DNA of 64,000 bases from Chlorokybus atmophyticus (lineage: Eukaryota > Streptophyta > Chlorokybophyceae > Chlorokybales > Chlorokybaceae). Location: NCBI GenBank assembly GCA_009103225.1, contig RHPI01002090.1, forward strand, positions 675,375-739,374, written 5' to 3'. A program made the translations under genes and the position numbers. The notes beneath the pieces are model-generated. The model saw only the letters and a list, made by a program, of their open reading frames with translations. It had not been told where the DNA came from and made no database searches. Shown here piece by piece: positions 1 through 15,852 of this stretch; positions within the stretch are counted from its first letter, which is position 1; every line of letters starts with the position of its first letter.

Positions 1-1374
1 TCCCCCCCCCCCCCCCCCCCCCCTTCCCCCATTGCAATTACATTCAACATTCAATTAGCTGTTGAGTTGTAGTTCATGTGTACTTAAGTGCATATGAATA
101 ACATTTCGTTGACATTATTTACATGAGGATGTATTCGACATATCGATATTACAAAAGAAATTGTATCGCCTTTTGAAACCGACCAAAACCTTTAACACAA
201 CTTGTAGAGTTCCATTTATTACAGCCCACCATTTATATTGTGTCAACATACATCAGCTAAGAGTTGTTTTCAATTGGCGCCCGCAATAAGATTGCAGAAA
301 TAGAAGTGCCCCGAATACAAGCCATATGACAATTTACCCCCATCCAGAACGAAAAGGATACACTGAGAGGGGGGCGCGGTCGGGGCGGANNGGGGGAGGG
401 GGGGACGGGTAAAAGCGATTCATTACGTTCAATGGTTCAAAGAAATTGTATGCCGATATACTTGTTTAGTGCAGCATCTGAACATGGTCGATTTACCAGG
501 TAACTGTTGATCAGCTGGTATAATACACATACCATAGCTACGGTGCAGGTGATTGCGTCCGCCACTTGCATGCATGCATGACGAACAGGGTGGGGCAGTT
601 GTGGTGGTAGTGTAGATAGAGAAGTAGGTAGTGTGAGCGCGCTTTAGCCCGGTGGTCGTGTTAAAGGTGCATGTGTGTGAGGTGTGTAGCTTTTGGCTTG
701 TGTACACGATGCATGCGACTGACACACCTATGCATGTAATAGTATAGGGAGAACGATGTTACACACCTCTTGTACTCACTAGCACAGCTCAAGACATCTG
801 GTCGCTAGGATGATCGCTAGGATGATTGCTGAGGAGGACTTGATTACGATGTTGGTTCATGCAAAATAACTCATTTCATGGCATAACTTGCGGACTGCAA
901 ATGACCTTGGACCTTAATTTGCATTCAAGCGCAAGTATAGGAGAGGATAAGGTATGGGCATTGACATGTGCTCGGACAATGTTGTTATTGCTGCGGTGGT
1001 ATTGTTTTAGACATCATGGGCAACACACTCTTACCTATTGCACACCCAATCCCTCAAGAATGAGCGCAGCGCATTAGCACAAACACACTTGTTGGACATG
1101 ATCAATGTGTGCACAGCATTCATTGCATGTTTAGAATAGTTTTTTATAATTATGTACACGCTGTTCCATGCCCACCCACGAGCAGCGCAATGCACACCTA
1201 CATGTACAACCACTTGCGAGAAATCAACAAACAAAACTGTGAAGTGATGTACCCATATAAGAACACTCACCTGTACCAACATATACACTGAGGGCTGGGA
1301 TGCCGTATGTAGGTAATTTAGAGATATCTCGCATGACCACAGTACTAACTACTTTGGAACTCCTGCCAGCATAC
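1..1374. other. Intergenic, no gene recognised
   Basis: The stretch opens with a poly-C run (about 2-23). Around 370-410 there is a G-rich low-complexity patch with two ambiguous bases (390-391). Open frames here are short, rich in His, Cys and Thr, and show no family resemblance or convincing splice context. The right edge abuts the 3' end of the rubredoxin gene, so the last few hundred bases may include its 3' UTR. Confidence 0.6.
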
Positions 1375-2611
1375 TTAGTTGAGGCCATATCCTAGAATGA
1401 AGAGGAAAAAGAAGAACACCAGGCTGCCCCAGATCAAGAGGTTCTTCTGCCCTGAAGTGAGGCTGTTTCCTCCCAACCCATACTTCTGGTTTTCTGCGAA
1501 CCCAGCAAGCACAACCTGCAAAACATATAATCAAGCGTCTGTGCTGTTTCCTTTTTACACTCCCATGACATGTCACATGACCATCGCCTTCAGTAACTGC
1601 ATTGCAAACAATACACATACCTCCTTGGAGTTGAAAAACTGCTTCTCTGCTCCACAAGTGGGACACTGCCAGTCACCAGGGAGGTCTTTGAACTGCGTCC
1701 CTTTAGAAATCGGGTATGACGAATCACCTTGGGTGGGGTCATACTCGTACTGCGCACGGACGTGTCAACGACCACAACACTGTGTGGCATAATGAAGGCC
1801 AACAGCATTGCACTAGCGCGCATCTCAATACAGGCTATGGCGTCTTCAATGACTTTGACTGGAACTTACCCCACAACTCCTGCAGGCAAACTTGCCGCTC
1901 TCCCGGGTAGCGAGTGTTTCATTACGGGCCCTGGCGACAACAACAAGGGTGCATGTCAGCGCCAATGGCTGAAATCTGAGGTACAAGGAGGCCAACCAAG
2001 AAGCAACACAAACATGCAAATGACAATGATGCTGATTGAAGAAAGCAGCTCGTAAACAAAGCAAGGTACATAGGGAAGAATGGTGTACAGGGAGAGGACA
2101 CAGTCAGTCAGCGAGACTGCGAAATGGTTGTCAATGCGAGCATGTTTAATTGAGCGCATTGACGACCAAAATACATGCAGACGCCTTTAGCTGTGCACAA
2201 CGTGTCTGCAGTACACGCGAGTGGTGCAGCTACGGGAGATTCACAGGCAATACACTCAAGTCGTGCAGCTACGGGAAACAATGACAGGCAATGCACTCTG
2301 CAGCACAAGACATATGCAACTCACTTCTCCTCAATCTCCTTGCGGCGATCCAGGCGCGCCTTCTCCCTGCTTACAGCCTCGCTCTTCCCCACGGCAAAGT
2401 CCACATCGAGCGAGGAGGCGGCCCCACGGTCACCGCCGCTGCTGCTATCGCCCCCATCGGCGGCCGCCCTCACCACCGCCGGCCGAGAGCGACAGCGCAG
2501 TGCCGCTGCACCAGAGGAGGCGATCCGCCGCCTGGACGGCAGCCGCAGCACGGCCGATGATCCTCCCGGCTGCAGCAAGCACACCGAACCGCTCAGCGCC
2601 GTCGACGCCAT
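1375..2611 (-). CDS. Chloroplast membrane-anchored rubredoxin (RBD1-like)
   Basis: Four exons on the minus strand: 2325-2611, 1870-1930, 1621-1749 and 1375-1515; phases join cleanly to about 205 aa. Seen: an Ala/Ser/Arg-rich N-terminus resembling a chloroplast transit peptide, a charged helix (about residues 80-95), then the two iron-binding knuckles, CRSCG at the exon 2 end and CPTCG in exon 3, separated by the YEYDP and GT.F.DLP.DW signatures of rubredoxin. A single hydrophobic segment lies just before the C-terminus. Known: this layout matches the plant/cyanobacterial membrane-tethered rubredoxin (RBD1/RubA) needed for photosystem II assembly, acting on the thylakoid as a one-electron carrier. 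Inferred: the same role here. The start at 2611 was chosen as the Met beginning the transit-like segment; Met at 2623 is an alternative. It is divergent from RPB5. Confidence 0.9.
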
Positions 2612-2811
2612 CGCCGCCGGCATCCCCGAAGACGTCGCCGCTAACGCCACCGTCACAGGATAAACACGCATATACTCGCTGCCCAACTGTTGCGCCACGT
2701 CACCTGCTGAGAGGGGGCACACGCTGTGCGCTCTTGTGCGTTTTAGGGTTTCTTGTGCCAATTAGGGTTGGGTTGGTGGTGGATGTGGTTGTGCATGTGG
2801 GCGGCGGCGGC
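2612..2811. promoter_or_regulatory. Shared divergent promoter with telo-box
   Basis: About 200 bp separate the start codons of the rubredoxin (-) and RPB5 (+) genes, so both 5' UTRs and promoters must lie here. A telo-box (TTAGGGTTT, 2743-2751) and a second TTAGGGTTG nearby (2762-2770) are visible. In plants this motif is common upstream of housekeeping and translation genes. No TATA box stands out. Confidence 0.6.
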
Positions 2812-3426
2812 ATGATGGACGAGAGGGCGACGCGGTTGTACCGCGTGAGGAGAACGGTGTGGCAGATGCTGGCAGACAGGGGGTATCTGGTGTCGCCGGC
2901 GGAGCTGGAGCTGACGCGGGAGGTGTTCAGGGAGAGGTACGGGGAGGAGCCCAAGCGGGATGAGCTCACCATCCTGGTGCCCCGCAAGGAGGACCCCTCT
3001 ATGCAAGTCTTCGTGTTCTTCCCCGAAGACACCAAGGTGGGCGTGAAGACCATCAAGACCTATGCCGAGCGCATGAAGGCCGAGGGCGTTGGCCACGCCA
3101 TCATGGTTGTCCAGAGCTCCCTCACCGCCTTCGCCAAGCAGTGCCTCGCTGAGATGGCCCCCAAGTACCGCATTGAGCAGTTCCAAGAGGCGGAACTCTT
3201 GGTCAACATCACCAAGCACGTCCTCGTCCCACAGCACATCCTCCTCACACCCGAGGAGAAGCGCCAGCTGCTGGAACGCTACCGCGTCAAGGAGACGCAA
3301 TTGCCACGCATCCAGCTGTCTGACCCCGTCGCTCGCTACTACGGCATGACCAGGGGTCAGGTCGTGCGTATCATCCGCTCCTCTGAAACCGCTGGGAGAT
3401 ATGTCACCTATCGCCTTGTTGTATAG
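2812..3426 (+). CDS. RPB5: RNA polymerase I/II/III common subunit RPB5 (RPABC1)
   Basis: A single exon of 204 codons plus stop, close to the family length of about 210. RPB5 is shared by the three nuclear RNA polymerases and forms part of the jaw that contacts downstream DNA. Seen: the N-terminal domain starts with RLYRVRRTVWQML and holds the GEEPKRDEL block; the C-terminal assembly domain (from about residue 135) contains the hallmark LVPQH...LT.EEK and PRIQLSDPVARYYG, followed by GQVVRIIR and a conserved C-terminal end. There are two tandem Met codons (2812 and 2815); either could be used. It is divergent from the rubredoxin gene across 200 bp, and intronless unlike all other large genes in the window. 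Confidence 0.97.
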   Translation: MMDERATRLYRVRRTVWQMLADRGYLVSPAELELTREVFRERYGEEPKRDELTILVPRKEDPSMQVFVFFPEDTKVGVKTIKTYAERMKAEGVGHAIMVVQSSLTAFAKQCLAEMAPKYRIEQFQEAELLVNITKHVLVPQHILLTPEEKRQLLERYRVKETQLPRIQLSDPVARYYGMTRGQVVRIIRSSETAGRYVTYRLVV

Positions 3427-4850
3427 TTGGGAGGTGAAGGGTTTGTGAAGTTGCTTGGGGAGCGGGTGGGTTTTGTGCAGCATGCTCAGGTATGTGTGCA
3501 TGGTTAGCTTTGCACTGGATCGTGCAGCCTTGTAGTTCCATATCGTATGGCTTATGTAGTGTACAGTAGTTGTATACGTCGGCAACAATGACAGTTGCTG
3601 AATACTTTATATCCAGTAATCACAGCAATATGCGTGTGCAGCTGCATCAACTTGTTTGGCGTGAGTAGCTTTGCCTGCCGTGCTGGAGCATTGTGTTAGT
3701 CTTCAACACATGCTTACTTAGGTTGCACAACATCAGGGCACAGTCAGCTTGACTGCGGCTCATACAGATGACACAATGTCAGCAGCCGCAGCAAGAAGTC
3801 ACCCTGCCCTTAAAAGAATAAGCAATATAACCACTGTATGTACACATGTACATCCATTGCTTGACAAGCATGTCTGAGCTGCAGTCACGATTGTTAAAGT
3901 CTGAAGAGACTCATAATGTTGTTGCATGCACTTGTGATGCTGCTAGGAGGGCCAGCGACAGTGCGGCATTTGAATTAGTGAAACTGACGGTGGGCTGCAC
4001 ATTTCTATCAGCACAATGTTGTGGACAGCGCAGAGTGTACGCAGAGTAGTTGAGATGGCGCAGTGTAATGGAATTTGCTGGTTGATCTTGAAACATGTGT
4101 CCCCTCAGCGGCCACAGTCACGTACTTGGCGGTGGTGGACTGTTGCGGTGCATAGGCTGGTTGGTTGTGGTGCAGGTGGGGAGCGTGTGAGCGCTGCTGT
4201 GCAGGTTGGTTGTTGCTAGCATGGAATCTGGGCCAATCCCTTGCCATTGCAAAATGCTTGCTTTCGCTGTGCCTTCCCTATTGCATTGCTGTGTGCCTTG
4301 TTTGCCGCATAGTGTGGTGTAGGCATTGCGTGAGTAACCATTACATTTCTGCTTGCTGGGGTAGTATTAGCATCAACCATTTGCCTGCAAGCCATACCTT
4401 TGGGCGCGCATTGCAGAGTTGAGGTCTACTAGCTTCCGGTCGCACATGCATCCCTTCCCCCTTCCCTCTGCCCACACTCCTCCCCCGGTCTTTAGCTAGT
4501 GCACTTAGCTATAGCCTAGTGGGGCCCCCCACCCCATTGTTTTAGCCTGGCTTGTGCTGTATCATTCAATATTTTGGTGTGTTGTGCTTGCTTTACTGAT
4601 CGGCCCTAATCCATCTGTTGTGTAATATGCATGCTGCCATCTGCAGGTAGTGGCGATGCCCGGCTGCTCACCTGTTTGCTTGCTTGCCTGCCAATCCGTG
4701 CATTCACATTCAGACCCAGCCCCTCAACCTAGCTTAGCTAGCTGTGCTAAGTTGTGTTGTTGTTGCTATTGTCTAAGGTCTTGCTGCTATGCTGCCTGCT
4801 GGTTCATGATACTTTGTGGCCCCTCTATTCTACCCTATGCATATATCAGT
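3427..4850. other. RPB5 3' region and intergenic DNA
   Basis: The first part is probably the RPB5 3' UTR. The remaining open frames are short, Cys/Leu/Val-rich and lack family resemblance. A C-rich patch and dispersed TGCA-containing words occur. No gene recognised. Confidence 0.5.
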
Positions 4851-5050
4851 GTTGTTGCATACGCATGCAAACAACCATTGGTTGTTGTCATGGCACGACG
4901 AGAGTGGCGGGGAGGGGGGCGGGCGTAGATCACAGCAAAACACCGCGCATGTTGTTGCATACGCATGCTGACAGCCACTGGTTGTCGTCGTGGCACGACG
5001 AGAGAGTGGCCGGGAAGGGGGCGGGCGTAAAGCACAGCACAACACCGCTC
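4851..5050. repeat. 100-bp tandem duplication
   Basis: Two adjacent copies of a 100-bp unit, each beginning GTTGTTGCATACGCATGC (4851 and 4951). Both contain the GGCACGACGAGAG word and a GGGGCGGGCGTA block and end in CAACACCGC-like sequence. The copies differ at a modest number of positions. No coding frame crosses both convincingly. Confidence 0.85.
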
Positions 5051-5250
5051 ATACCACATCACGACTGCTTGCTGTATCCTGCTCCTCAAACTCGACTAGC
5101 CTGATTGTGGCAAACTTGTGCGCCTTTGATTGATAACTTCATACATTGATACTTGCTGCTGCTCCCACCTCCCACGCGCGTGGCCTCACCTTGGGGCGTC
5201 TGAGCGGGTTCGTGGCGCTGTATTGATAACGCGTGGCGTGCGCCCTGCAG

Positions 5251-5385
5251 CGGGCGCAAGGGATGGCGCTGCTGGAGCGAGGTGCGGCCGCCGTGGTGGC
5301 TGCCCCGGGCTGGGCGCCGTTACAAACGGTGCCACCAACGGCGGAGGAGGACGCGGTGCTTGCTGGCTTTGCAGGCCCCGTGTAG
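5251..5385 (+). CDS. Possible orphan terminal exon, unknown product
   Basis: A GC-rich block preceded by a good acceptor (CCCTGCAG ends at 5250) opens a frame of 44 codons to TAG at 5383-5385. The encoded segment is Ala/Val/Pro-rich. Its GC content stands out against the AT-richer surroundings and resembles real exons elsewhere in the window. No upstream exon was identified and the family is not recognised, so this may be the end of an undetected gene, a remnant, or chance. Confidence 0.25.
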   Translation, partial: RAQGMALLERGAAAVVAAPGWAPLQTVPPTAEEDAVLAGFAGPV

Positions 5386-5389
5386 GCAT

Positions 5390-7319
5390 TGTTTGACCCT
5401 GTATTCTAATTACTTGTGTGTACTAGGCATGGACAGAACCTGACCCTTCTTGTGTATTGAGTGCAATCAATATAAGAGTTACACCTCCCTCACCCATACA
5501 CCCACCTTGGCATTGCACGGCACATGGGATCACTTAACATAGTATGTAGTGATGGCCCCGGGGGTAATATGATCGTGCTTGCCTGCTTGCGTGACTTAGC
5601 CTTGATGTGGTGGCATGTGGGTGCTTGCAATGCATGTGTACAGAATATTGTAGACGATATTGTGAATATGACCTATACATAATCCATATGCAACGACAAA
5701 AGCAAGCATGTGCATTTAAAGCAGTAACCTGCGCTATGTTTGCACTCTGAATCAATGACCATTGTATGTATTCACGACTGAAATACAACCCTGCATTGCA
5801 TACTTGTACACATGGTGATGTTGAATGCAGAGGCGCAAATTGCGGAATCGATGTAAAGCATGATTACAATGTCCATCGTTGCAACGATTGCGTGTGGCGG
5901 CAGCACAAGCTACTAAATAGTACTGACGAGTTCACAGACGCAAGTTAGAGACCGTGAAAGCGTTTAAAAAAGCACTGGCGGCCAGATTGCTCATATTTTG
6001 CGAAGATAGTGTTGGTGTGCATGCAAAATGTTGTAAATCAATTTATGATAAACATATAAGCGCAACCCCGCAACCATTAGCCGTGTATGTGACTATTGCC
6101 AATTTGAAACAACCCAGTCATTTGGTAATCAGCTCGATTTATTTATGAGAAAATAGCAATATGTGTTGACAAAAGCAGTTGCTTTATGATTGGACTTAAC
6201 TGCTAGCTAGGAATTAAGTTGCTAGAACTAACGGCGCATTACAGATGCAGCGCGCGGAGACGCCCAAATCAATTGCAATTCATTCCGACAATCTGCATCA
6301 TAGTTTCTTCAATACCGCAGTTTGCTAAGGATAAAGTGCGTCTTTCGACCCTTGGCAATAAGGCAATTGTTATATAGTGTGTAATCTAATTTGTTACATA
6401 CGATTGTGTGAAGTCAACTCGAATACCTGAGCAACATGATAAATGACGACATAAGTGTATTCGTTTCCTTTACGGCAATGTCGCTTAGTATTGTCTCATC
6501 AAGTCACAAAAATTGTGTCGCAAAGTACTATTATTATTACAAATCAAGCCATCCACAAGCACTCAACTTATCAAAGATCATAAGCAATAAGAAAGAAGGC
6601 ATCACATATACGCCTGACGGCAATATGATTGCCACATGCATTGAAGCATGTAAACTATTGTGCATCACGTTTGCGTGAATGTTTAAGGTTTTCAAAACCA
6701 TGCATTAAAGATGCAAATACAATCACACACAAAATCATTGCGACATAATATTGAAAGACATGCGTTACAATACTTTAAACATATACTTATACTTATTACA
6801 TATAACATGGTAATCAAGTTGATGAAGCTTACATGAAGCATATATAAGCACATATCACACCATGTGTGAAGTTGAACATTGTAACAATAGCAATGTTGCT
6901 TCATGCGTGCAATGCAAGACAGACTACACTCTTTACCTGACAACATTTACAATTGTCTACATTCACGCACAACACCGACGGACGTACCTTACGGACTCGT
7001 GGTGTCGCTAGCTTGACCTCAAAGGTGACACCAACTTTGAACATTACCCCTAACACCACCATGCCTTACAGCCACTCTTTTCGCATGCACCGCCACTTTT
7101 CCCTTACTCACACTCTTCACGTTGATCTCAGCTATCTTGGCTATGTTGGCCATACGTTACCATGTAACCGCCCACACTACTCAAGGCACATGACGGCTGA
7201 AGGCGCAGCGTTGAACCAAGCCCGACTAGAAGGGATATGCATGGCACAATCCTTTACGGCCTTGCTGCTCCTCAACTGCAAAGCTAATGGCCGAAACCAA
7301 TGCAATGGCCACCAATCAA
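5390..7319. other. AT-rich gene desert
   Basis: Base composition shifts to AT-rich from about 5600 to 7000, with scattered stops in all frames. Short open frames (for example 6436-6678 and 6953-7402) show no family resemblance. I see no gene here; the right end holds the 3' region of the BAH-RRM gene. Confidence 0.6.
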
Positions 7320-10300
7320 CTACACGGTCTCCTCCATCACCAATGATAGCCGCTGCAGCACCCCAGTCTGTTCTTGCAGATGTTCCTAACAACATAGAAT
7401 GAGTAACAACGTGGCAGTCGAGTTAGACTATCTCAAGGAGGCTTTTAAGCAATTGCCTTCCATTACATACACCAACAGGCCATGCATGCTAGAACATACT
7501 TGTGCTAGTAGATAGCGCGCACGGGTTTGCTGTTCCAGCAGATGCCGCCATTGCAGTGCCAGGCCAAATTCAATAGTGTTGTGCTGTGCAAAGTGCGCTG
7601 CAATTGAACCAAAATCATGAGGTGTGCCAATTCGAGTGCCAGTGAACAACTGTGCTGGGAAATGGCCAACGAAATGGAAGCCTTCATTCTTCAATCCATA
7701 ATCTTCTGGCTTGCCCACTAACACCGGTCTGCAACAGCAAGTAAACAAATTTACGTACCCAAAGAGAATGAAACCGAATCTTTGGTTGCGACGTCAATGA
7801 GAATAGTCAACACTGGATTGGTCGCTCATAGGACATCGCACCTGGCACTGGGATCCAACAGCAACAGCTTGCTATTCAACATTGTGTTTGCCTGCTCCGC
7901 GGCAGCTGCATTTGCAAATACCACATAACCCTACACAACACTTCAGCAATGAATTTTAATGCAAGAATGTGTCCGTGAAGCCACAACCACACTTGGCAAA
8001 TAGAGGCAGGCATCTGCTAGCATACTGTAAAAAGCCAACAAAGGTGCTCACAACGCACCTGAGCACACGCAAACGCATCATGCCACAAGTCCGGAAGGAG
8101 AGCAGCATCTTCGACTCCTGTGCATGCTGCCGCAAAAGCCTCCCAGAGTTGATTGCTGTCAACGCCTTTGCACAGATTGCTAACCAACAGAACCCGGCTT
8201 GCTTGAGCATACTTAGGCAGCAGATGCGGCTGGGTTGCAATACGCTTACGTGTCTGTTTGCATATGCGGTGGAACATCAGCTTCTGGTCTGTTGCATAGC
8301 GTCTTTACACGACAGTACCACTCACCGGCAGGGGCAACAGCTTGGACGCTTCTAGTGGCAACGAGATGTTGCCACTTGTGTCTTGGTGGTTTGTGGTTTG
8401 CTTGACTGCGCAAAACGCACAGATAAGCAAGCACAGACAAAAGGGTCACTGCAACCATGCACAATCCATCGCGCAGACAACAGCGCCCACAACAGTGGCT
8501 CTGAACCGACCTGAGACTTCATCGAGCTTGCTTGACACCCCTGGTTTCGATGACAGAACGGTGCCAGTGCTTTGACTCGTCTCCATGCCTGCTGTTCAAG
8601 AGCATGGCAGAAAACAGATGTTGCTCACAGGGCTTGTTGTGCTGAATGTGTCTAGGCACAGTACTGACCTGCAACTGATGGGACAGCCAGTGTCTCATTG
8701 GCGGCTTGACCCTCTGGTTTCCTTGAAAGCTTGGGTATCTTGGGCAGCTCCTTAGAAGGCACACCTACAGCTTTTCTCTTCTCCCCCTTGATCTTTTTCA
8801 AGGCCGGTAACCCCTTCAGCAAGCGTGCACTTGGCTTAAGCAAATGATTGGACGACCTGTGTGGCCTGCTGGGTTCATTTGCGGCTGTCAAAGCAGGTTG
8901 CTCAAAGGCTGCACTTGGCGCTTGCGCACTTGTGATCGACATGTCCTGCTTGGTGTCGGAGTTGCCAAGGACTAGTGTTCTGACCTTGGCTATTGACGTT
9001 GACCGGGCCAACTTGACATCTAGAATGGGAGTTGAAACAGCTCTAGCAACTTGATTGTTTGACATAGTGACAGCACTTCCAGGAACACTAACAGAGGGAC
9101 CTGATGAGGGTTCCGTTTTGGGGGCAAAACTCATATCTTTCACAACAGAAATTGATTGAGACGGAACCACAGCAGCTGATTTGAGACCAGAAGTTGTACG
9201 GGCCAGAGGCTCAGGCGACCCTGTGTTGGCAGCCAAAGGCTTAGCGGTGTCTTTAATAGTGACACTTGCTGGCTTGGTGCTTGCATGCGCATCTGCGTCC
9301 TGTTGACTGCTTTTGGAAACTGCAGTCTTGTTTCCACCTGCCACTCCATCTTCTGGAAGTCCCGGCTTTGGAGATTGGGTGTCCTTCATTCCTGAAGAGA
9401 GCTAATGATGCCTTGTGCATTGACACCAAGAAGTGGGTGCAGCCAACGAGTGCCTTGGCTGCGACAGCTGGCTGGTGCGGGTGCTCTGTCAACGCTAAGA
9501 TCACATTGCCTTGCAGCTTACCTGTAAGACAAGACACAATCTGACCTTAACGCCTGTGACTTTATGGTACCAATAAAAAGCTGCCCGCATCCTAGCTTGG
9601 GGAGATACTACTTAAGCTGAAGTTGTCGTATTTTGCCACCCCAAAAGCACCAGCATGCAGTTAATAGGCGTATAGTCAATGCCAACTCACCTGACGCGGT
9701 TTGATGAACCTTGGCTTCCACTTGCGCACCACTCCCACACTTCTTTTGCACCAGCTGAAGGAGATGCGGAGGGTTCACAACATGATCTGCTTGAGTGTTA
9801 GTAAAGTACACACAGTACGAGACGAGTTTGTTCAGGTGACTGCAGGACTAACCTTTGTGGTCCCTGTACAAGCCATGAAGGCTCACCATCTGCTTGCGCT
9901 GCAACCATCACGTACATCGGCGTCAAGATGGTTGCCTGTTGCCAAGACTCACCAATGTAACACATGGTGCCCTTAAATCACATGTGCTTTGAGCAGTCCC
10001 TTCACCGTCCCGCCGACACATTCACCCCCCCTCACGTGCGCATGCACACACACGCCCNNNNNNNNNNNNNNNNNNNNNNNNNNNNNNNNNNNNNNNNNNN
10101 NNNNNNNNNNNNNNNNNNNNNNNNNNNNNNNNNNNNNNNNNNNNNNNNNNNNNNNNNNNNNNNNNNNNNNNNNNNNNNNNNNNNNNNNNNNNNNNNNNNN
10201 NNNNNNNNNNNNNNNNNNNNNNNNNNNNNNNNNNNNNNNNNNNNNNNNNNNNNNNNNNNNNNNNNNNNNNNNNNNCCTCCCTGGGGACAGTGTGACACTG

Positions 10301-11526
10301 AGTGCTACGGCAAGCATTGTCAACATGCTGGCTCTGTATGTCATTTTCGATGCAGTCCTGCACTTTCCTCCGTTCACACAGTATGTGCACCAATTGGCCG
10401 GACGACTTGTGACTTAAGAACCAAGGTGTGAACGTACTGGACATTATACCATGCACAGCTGTGAACTCAGTACAGACTTACTTTGTCGTGCCATGCACAT
10501 CGGAAAAAGTAGTCTACATAGTCGGTCATTTGCTTTCCAGGAGGCACAACTGGTATGTTGTCATGGCTCAGGTGCTCCCAAGTGCAAGCAACCAGAACCC
10601 TTTTGATAATAACCTCCATGGAGTTTACATCAACCTCTGCCTTATCATCGGCTGCAAGGAATATCTGCAAGACAACGTGACGACAATGTGACAACAATGA
10701 CAGTCCAAGCGACTAAGGTGGGCCCACTTCAAGCACCCGCAACGCCTACTCCAAGCACTGTGCAAAACGAAGGAGACAGTTCATACACCACTGCAATGCT
10801 CATTGCTCGACTCTTTGCATGAGGGGATACCCATGCCGTCACTGGATACATGTTCACACGCAGGCTGACACGCATGCACCTCTTTTGCATGAGGTTTCCT
10901 GTCTGGGTGTGAAGAAAAGTACTGCTTGTCAATATCAGTTGGTCGGAAAAACCAGCGGCCCGTCATCATGCGCTGACCCTTATCGGTGCCTTTCAGCTCC
11001 TGCGGCAAGCATACCGTCTACATGCTGAAAGCAGAAGGCAGGAACTAGCCAGCCAACGAGTGCCATGCGCACGCGTTGAGGTGCACTTGATGCTAGTCAC
11101 TGCGTTCCCTACACGGATTTACCAACGACGTACCTCCCACATGCTCGTAATGCGCCAAACAAACGGTAACTTGCTGTCCGAAACCAGGTGCACACAGTCG
11201 AAAACTTTGATTTTCTGCTTGTTGCGAGAGCAAACAGTTCGTCAACTCATCAACCACAACGCGATGAGCGACAAGCAGAGCTGAATAGCCGCATGTGTTT
11301 AGACGCTGCATGCACGTCCTCTATGCAATTGACAGCTTACCTGCTTGGGCCGTCCAGGCTTTGACCTAAGGCAAGCATGGTAGTACTGCCGATCGTCCGT
11401 CCTGTGCGCCTTCTTCCCCCAGATGATCTTGACAGCGTCCTCGCCGTCTGGCTCATCGTGGTCGTCCTCGTCATCCTCCTGCTGTGCGCTCCCTGTCCGC
11501 GATGTGGTCTTCCTGGCTTGCGCCAT
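7320..11526 (-). CDS. BAH-RRM protein, ASI1/IBM2-like
   Basis: Minus-strand multi-exon gene. Exons read with consistent phase: 11341-11526, 11134-11214, 10880-10999, 10482-10664, then a stretch interrupted by the assembly gap (10058-10275), then 9853-9898, 9691-9786, one starting at 9521, a large one ending at 8669, 8326-8405, 8059-8253, 7842-7930, 7500-7728 and 7320-7385. Seen: an N-terminal BAH domain (DCVHLVSD, then GRWFFRP); a low-complexity Ser/Thr/Ala/Pro linker with basic patches; an RRM with RNP2-like VLLVSNL and RNP1-like GYVVFANA; and a C-terminal block with HNTIEFGLALQW, the signature tail of plant BAH-RRM proteins. Known: ASI1/IBM2 in Arabidopsis binds heterochromatic introns and lets transcripts read through them. 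Inferred: a chromatin/RNA-processing role. The junction near 9390 and exons beside the gap are unresolved. Start is Met 11526. Confidence 0.75.
10058..10275. other. Assembly gap (N)
   Basis: A run of 218 unknown bases inside the BAH-RRM gene. It may hide an exon between the BAH block and the middle region; its true length is not known from the sequence. Confidence 0.99.
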
Positions 11527-11805
11527 CACCGCCGCCCTCCGCAGAACAGCGCTACCCCGCCAGCGCCATGCCTCGCGGTGGTGAAAACAGGCGGTGCAGA
11601 GAGAGTACTGTGTGAAAAATGATGTTACTAACATCGCCTCGTGGTATGCAACGCATTGAAGGTGAAACCCTAAGCTTGGGATAGGGGCACAAGCGGCAGT
11701 AACGGCGGCGACCACGGGGAGGACGGCGGCGGCGGCGGTGGCTTTGGCGGCGAGGTTGGTAGGGGTTTACGCAATCCCAATGGCAGGCAATTGTGAGCTT
11801 TAAGC
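11527..11805. promoter_or_regulatory. Divergent promoter region with telo-box
   Basis: About 280 bp between the start codons of the BAH-RRM gene (-) and the FtsHi gene (+). A telo-box AAACCCTAA lies at 11665-11673. A G/C-rich trinucleotide-like stretch follows at about 11703-11755. Confidence 0.55.

Positions 11806-15852
<4,047 letters not shown>

Noticed and set aside
429-725. 98-codon minus-strand open frame
   Set aside because: Thr/His/Cys-rich with no domain, no splice context and no conserved pattern.
2221-2811. Upstream in-frame extension of RPB5
   Set aside because: It runs antisense through the rubredoxin first exon and is Pro/Arg/Ser-rich; the RPB5 family begins at 2812.
6953-7402. 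149-codon plus-strand open frame
   Set aside because: Overlaps the true last exon of the BAH-RRM gene on the other strand; composition is not protein-like.
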